This document shows positions 60,711-64,000 of a stretch of 64,000 bases of DNA, one piece after another. Below the pieces are notes generated by a model, which saw only the letters and a list, made by a program, of their open reading frames with translations, was not told the origin of the DNA and did no database searches. The stretch is from Thioclava dalianensis (lineage in GTDB: Bacteria; Pseudomonadota; Alphaproteobacteria; Rhodobacterales; Rhodobacteraceae): positions 186,001 to 250,000 of the forward strand of contig NZ_JHEH01000003.1 in the NCBI RefSeq assembly GCF_000715505.1. Direction: 5' to 3'. Made by a program: the position numbers and the translations under genes. Position 1 is the first letter of the stretch. Every line of letters starts with the position of its first letter.

Positions 60711-60740
60711 CGGGGAAAGACCTTTGCCAATCTTTCCCGG
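60711..60740. promoter_or_regulatory. candidate operator between alcohol dehydrogenase and Lrp-type gene
   Basis: GGGAAAGA (60713-60720) and TCTTTCCC (60731-60738) are perfect 8-bp arms around a 10-bp centre, with partial extension by CGG and GG. Lrp-type regulators commonly bind such dyads between themselves and a divergent target. Confidence 0.5.
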
Positions 60741-60801
60741 CATTGCGAATATGAAGGTAGAACCAACTCAAATTTCTTCATCCAGAAGGAGACTCTGCCC
60801 C

Positions 60802-61278
60802 GTGACAAAGATCGACTCAGTCAATGCCGAGATCCTGAAATTGCTTCAGGACGATGGCCGCATGAGCAATGCCAAGCTGGCCGAGCACCTGTCTATGAGC
60901 GAGACGCCTTGCTGGCGGCGCCTGAAGCGGCTGGAGGAGAGCGGCATCATCGAGGGCTACCAAGCCCGGCTCAATCGCCGAAAGATCGGGCTTGGGGTCA
61001 TGGCCTTTGTGCAGCTGCGCTGCTCGGAACATGACGCAGCGGCCACGGCGGAATTCCAGCGCATCATCGAGACCTCGCCCAACATCCTGGCCTGCCACAA
61101 TACGACCGGGGCCGATGACTTCCTGCTCATCGCCGTCGCGCGCGATCTCGACGACTACAGCACCTTCGTGGAGACCACCCTGCGCAGATTGCCCGGAGTG
61201 ACCAGCATCCGGTCGAACCTGTCATTGCGCGAAATGAAATCTTCGAGCCATTTGCCGATCACACACGGCGAGAGATGA
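60802..61278 (+). CDS. Lrp/AsnC-family transcriptional regulator
   Basis: A 158-residue Lrp/AsnC protein. The HTH spans residues 4-60 (IDSVNAEILKLLQDDGRMSN, MSETPCWRRLKRLEESGII) and an AsnC ligand (RAM) domain follows (GADDFLLIAVARDLDDY, LPGVTSIRSNLSL). GTG at 60802 after AAGGAG gives the family length; the frame is open far upstream without conserved sequence. It is divergent from the alcohol dehydrogenase and probably controls it. Confidence 0.87.
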   Translation: MTKIDSVNAEILKLLQDDGRMSNAKLAEHLSMSETPCWRRLKRLEESGIIEGYQARLNRRKIGLGVMAFVQLRCSEHDAAATAEFQRIIETSPNILACHNTTGADDFLLIAVARDLDDYSTFVETTLRRLPGVTSIRSNLSLREMKSSSHLPITHGER

Positions 61279-61532
61279 CGGCTACGTGCCTCGACACGCA
61301 GGGCAAATGGCGGGCGGTGGCATAGGCCGCGGTATTTCGGTGTCCGCTTTGAAAGCCCCGCGCACCGAACGCGGCAGAGGCATGATGGAAGCTGCGCAAA
61401 CCTGAGGCGACTTCCCGACCGGAGCCGTGCGCGGTGCGTCAGGCGATACGCAGTTTTTCGCGCGAAATGTTGCTTGCTGCCGGGTCGCGACTGGTTGCGC
61501 GCCCCTGTGCGGCGGCCCCCCTGCTCGACGCG
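61279..61532. other. convergent intergenic region without gene
   Basis: 254 bp between the Lrp-type and RTX genes. The only notable element is TTTCGCGCGAAA (61456-61467), a palindrome with adjacent T's, which could end the RTX transcript weakly. No gene recognised. Confidence 0.45.
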
Positions 61533-64000
61533 TCAACCCGCTGCAGGCGCAATATGACCGAAGCGCTCGGGGAGGGATTTTCTTGCAAGAAACGGCCGCA
61601 CGGTCTCTCCGTAGCGGCTTGCAATAGCGCATCGGTCCTCCGGCCGCGCGTCTTGCAGGTCAAACAGGGCGCGCAGCTCGGCCAAGGCGGCAGGGTCGAG
61701 CATTCTTTCTGCCATTGCCGCGGGATAGAAGCTCTCTGAGGGGGCATTCTCGGCAAAAACAATCTGATGCGCGTCAAACAACAGGTGAATATAGGTGACG
61801 CATCTGCGGCCATGGGCGATCCGCACGCGCGATTTCGGCGCCTCCACCAGATGTTTTGCGCGCACCAGAGTATCGCGGCCCAGGAGCATGCCATGCTGCG
61901 GTGAGACCAGCAGATCGCGCTCGCAGCCCAGCACGCCCTTCGGGATCAGGATCGGTCGCAGCTTGGGATGTCTCAACAGGGCGGAATGATCCAGATGCTT
62001 GCGCCCGATCCAGCGAATGCGCTGCGGGCCGTTGTCCATAGTGGTGACCAGATCGCCCACGCAAAGCGCCTCGATCAGCCTGTCGCCTTGCGGGGTGCGG
62101 ATCGCGGTGCCGGAGGTGAAACACACGACGCCTGTGTTTTCACTGGTAAAGCTGGTGTTATCTGCGCTCGCGCCCGTGAATGTAACGCTGCCCTCCATCG
62201 CAGTGTTATCAGAATAATCGATGGCATTGCCATGGATGTCAGCCGTGTTCGACTGGTTCAGGATGCCGTCATCGGCCTGATCGCCATAGAGCTCCCAGAT
62301 ATCGTCGTAGAAATTCGAGAGATCGATGAAGTCGTTATTCGTGCTGTCCGCATCGCGGAGCGAGCCGGTGTTTCCGACGTTGAAATCGGTGATCGTGTCA
62401 TTGCCGTCACCGGCGTTGAAGACAAAGAGGTCGTTGCCGTCGTCGCCCGTGAGGCTGTCGTCGCCGTCGCCCCCCGCGAGCGTGTCGCCATCTGCGCCAC
62501 CATAAAACGTATCATTGCCGGACCCGCCGATCATCAGATCATCGCCCGCGCGTCCCTTGGCGTAGATCCCGGCACTGTCTGATGCCCCAAGCAAGCTGTC
62601 ATCCTGCTCGGACAGGAAAAGATTTTCGATCTCATGGAAGGTGAGCGTGCCCATGCCATCGGTGATCGTACCCGCCTCATCTCCGGAATAGGTCGCGGTG
62701 ACCGGGCCGGTGATGAAGGTTTTCAGCGAGTCGTCGTCGAGACCACCTTCGCCACCGACGATGGTATCATCGTCGAGGCTGTAGACTTCGATCAAATCGG
62801 CGTCGTCGCCCGCATCGACGCTGTCATCGCCACTCCAGAGCCCGATTGTATCGTTGCCCGTGCCGCCGATCAGAGTGTCATTGCCTCCGTCGGCCGTGAG
62901 GCGATCGTCGCCAGCGCCGCCGTCGAGACGATCCGATCCGTTCCAGCCGCGGAGCGAGTCATTGCCTGCGCCGCCGATCAGCGTGTCGTTGCCCGATCCT
63001 GCGATCAGCGCGTCGTCGCCTGCCCCGCCATCGACATGGACCGAAACGCTTTGGCTGGAATTGTTCAAGATGTCGGCAAAGCCCGTCAGGGTGAAGGCTT
63101 CGATCTCAGTGAAGCTGAGCGTGTCGAAACCGTCGGTGAGCGATCCGGCCTCTGCGCCCGTGAAAACCACGTCGACGCCGCCCCCCAGCGCCGATGCGTC
63201 GATGCGGTCCACGCCGGTCGCATCCTCCCCGCCCTGAATCGTGTCGGCGCCGAAATCGTCCTCGATGAGGAACAGGTCGGATCCTTCATTGCCGAACATC
63301 CAGTCCGCCCCGGTCCCGCCGAGGATCGTATCGCGGCCATCGCCGCCTGCCAGCGTGTCGCTGCCCGCGCCACCGTCGATCAGATCGTCTCCGGCCTCGT
63401 TCGCGAAGAAGCCGCCGATGACATCGTTGCCATCTGCGCCCATAAGGCTGTCATTTCCGGCCCCGCCGACCAGACTGTCCTCGCCACTGCCGCCATGAAG
63501 CGACTCGTCGCCCGATCCCCCAAGCAAGGTGTCCGCGCCGGCACCTCCATCCAGTTCTTGGTAGACACGCGACGCAGAGGCATCGATGACATCGTCCGAG
63601 GATGTCCCGATCACCTGCTCGATATTGAGAAAATCCCCCCAGGCATTGGCACCGACCCCGGCATAGGAATAGCTGCCCGCCTCATCACCCGAAAAGGTAA
63701 CCGTAACACCACTGGTGGAGATCCAATTCGAATAGACGAGAAGATCGTGATCAGCACCGCCCTCGCCGCCATCGATCCAATCGTATTGATGGTCGTCTGT
63801 GATCAGAATGAAATCGACCCCGTCACCGCCGAGGATGGTGTCCGACCCGGCATCGCCCGACAATGTGTCATTCCCAACACCGCCAGAGATGAGGTCGTCA
63901 CCGCTCTGGCCCGTGACGCTGTCATTGCCGTCTTGCCCGTAATAGGCCTTGTCCCCGGTATCGCCCAACCAATCGCCGATTACGTCATCGCCAGCCCCAC
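61533..64000 (-). CDS. RTX calcium-binding protein with C-terminal Hint domain, 5' end outside window
   Basis: About 821 C-terminal residues of a large, probably type I-secreted protein. Most of it is aspartate/glycine-rich beta-roll made of GGxGxDxLxG nonapeptides (GGAGNDSLMGADGND, GGSGNDTFYGGADGD). These are broken three times by a recurring module that starts VTFSGDEAG, VVFTGAEAG or ATYSGDEAG and ends in an IE-containing strand. From Cys at 62121-62123 (VCFTSGTAIRTPQG) a Hint_2 domain of about 195 residues follows, including LVSPQHGMLL. The repeats run to the window edge, so no start is visible. Function could be adhesion, enzyme or S-layer-like. Confidence 0.88.
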   Translation of the reverse strand, partial: GAGDDVIGDWLGDTGDKAYYGQDGNDSVTGQSGDDLISGGVGNDTLSGDAGSDTILGGDGVDFILITDDHQYDWIDGGEGGADHDLLVYSNWISTSGVTVTFSGDEAGSYSYAGVGANAWGDFLNIEQVIGTSSDDVIDASASRVYQELDGGAGADTLLGGSGDESLHGGSGEDSLVGGAGNDSLMGADGNDVIGGFFANEAGDDLIDGGAGSDTLAGGDGRDTILGGTGADWMFGNEGSDLFLIEDDFGADTIQGGEDATGVDRIDASALGGGVDVVFTGAEAGSLTDGFDTLSFTEIEAFTLTGFADILNNSSQSVSVHVDGGAGDDALIAGSGNDTLIGGAGNDSLRGWNGSDRLDGGAGDDRLTADGGNDTLIGGTGNDTIGLWSGDDSVDAGDDADLIEVYSLDDDTIVGGEGGLDDDSLKTFITGPVTATYSGDEAGTITDGMGTLTFHEIENLFLSEQDDSLLGASDSAGIYAKGRAGDDLMIGGSGNDTFYGGADGDTLAGGDGDDSLTGDDGNDLFVFNAGDGNDTITDFNVGNTGSLRDADSTNNDFIDLSNFYDDIWELYGDQADDGILNQSNTADIHGNAIDYSDNTAMEGSVTFTGASADNTSFTSENTGVVCFTSGTAIRTPQGDRLIEALCVGDLVTTMDNGPQRIRWIGRKHLDHSALLRHPKLRPILIPKGVLGCERDLLVSPQHGMLLGRDTLVRAKHLVEAPKSRVRIAHGRRCVTYIHLLFDAHQIVFAENAPSESFYPAAMAERMLDPAALAELRALFDLQDARPEDRCAIASRYGETVRPFLARKSLPERFGHIAPAAG

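Noticed and set aside
61456-61467. TTTCGCGCGAAA palindrome as an operator or strong terminator
   Set aside because: It is short, self-complementary without loop space, and single; CG-rich palindromes are expected by chance at this GC content.
63934-63968. TTG at 63968 as the start of the RTX protein
   Set aside because: RTX nonapeptide sequence continues in frame up to the window edge, so the real start lies beyond it.
62400-63990. Regular repeats that could be mistaken for a CRISPR or satellite array
   Set aside because: The periodicity is in-frame and reflects RTX nonapeptide codons; there are no constant repeats with unique spacers.

Overview
The window is GC-rich chromosomal DNA from an alphaproteobacterium, most likely of the Rhodobacteraceae (Paracoccus/Thioclava/Rhodobacter type). 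This is inferred from the high GC, the tightly packed operons with ATGA start/stop overlaps, the RTX protein ending in a Hint domain, the phn gene order and the abundance of sugar ABC transporters. No rRNA, tRNA, CRISPR array, insertion sequence or prophage was recognised.

Layout. (1) 1-6247: a branched-chain-amino-acid-type (HAAT) ABC transporter on the minus strand, divergent from an amidase and a TetR regulator; it looks like an amide or amino-acid-like nitrogen-source module. (2) 6311-14601: a near-complete C-P lyase pathway for phosphonates. phnGHIJKLN and phnM lie on the minus strand, phnF and a 2H-phosphoesterase-like DUF1045 gene on the plus strand, and a hexapeptide acyltransferase closes the block. 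(3) 14695-24387: a FadR-type GntR regulator with a double operator, divergent from three tandem Gfo/Idh/MocA dehydrogenases, a sugar ABC transporter and mannonate dehydratase (uxuA); this is a hexuronate or related sugar-acid pathway. (4) 24496-29317: an AcoR-like activator that lacks the sigma54-contacting loop, a monooxygenase with an NTF2-like N-terminus, and a butanediol/sorbitol-type dehydrogenase. (5) 29374-30522: a Ca2+/H+ antiporter-like protein.

(6) 30830-44809: an exopolysaccharide (EPS) cluster with polymerase/ligase, chain-length protein, LuxR-type response regulator, a frameshifted priming glycosyltransferase, a periplasmic molybdopterin-fold protein, a tripartite hybrid kinase, an outer-membrane export lipoprotein, a flippase and three glycosyltransferases. 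Four copies of an 18-bp dyad (CCTATCC-N4-GGATAGG) lie one per intergenic control region. The hybrid kinase (H374, D664, HPt H787), the response regulator (D53) and these dyads look like one self-contained phosphorelay regulon for EPS. I consider this the most interesting system here.

(7) 44810-52641: a decayed altronate dehydratase (uxaA) remnant, an AsmA protein, a succinate-semialdehyde-dehydrogenase-like enzyme with a GST and an NAD(P)-binding protein, a small membrane protein that seems to start at ATT, and a ThDP enzyme. (8) 53039-59542: a LacI repressor whose promoter carries two operators, followed by a sugar ABC transporter and a cytoplasmic GH32-like clan GH-J glycosidase; the likely substrate is a fructose-containing oligosaccharide. 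(9) 59621-64000: a zinc alcohol dehydrogenase divergent from an Lrp-type regulator, then the C-terminal part of a large RTX/Hint protein that runs off the window end.

All functions are read from motifs and context, without database searches.
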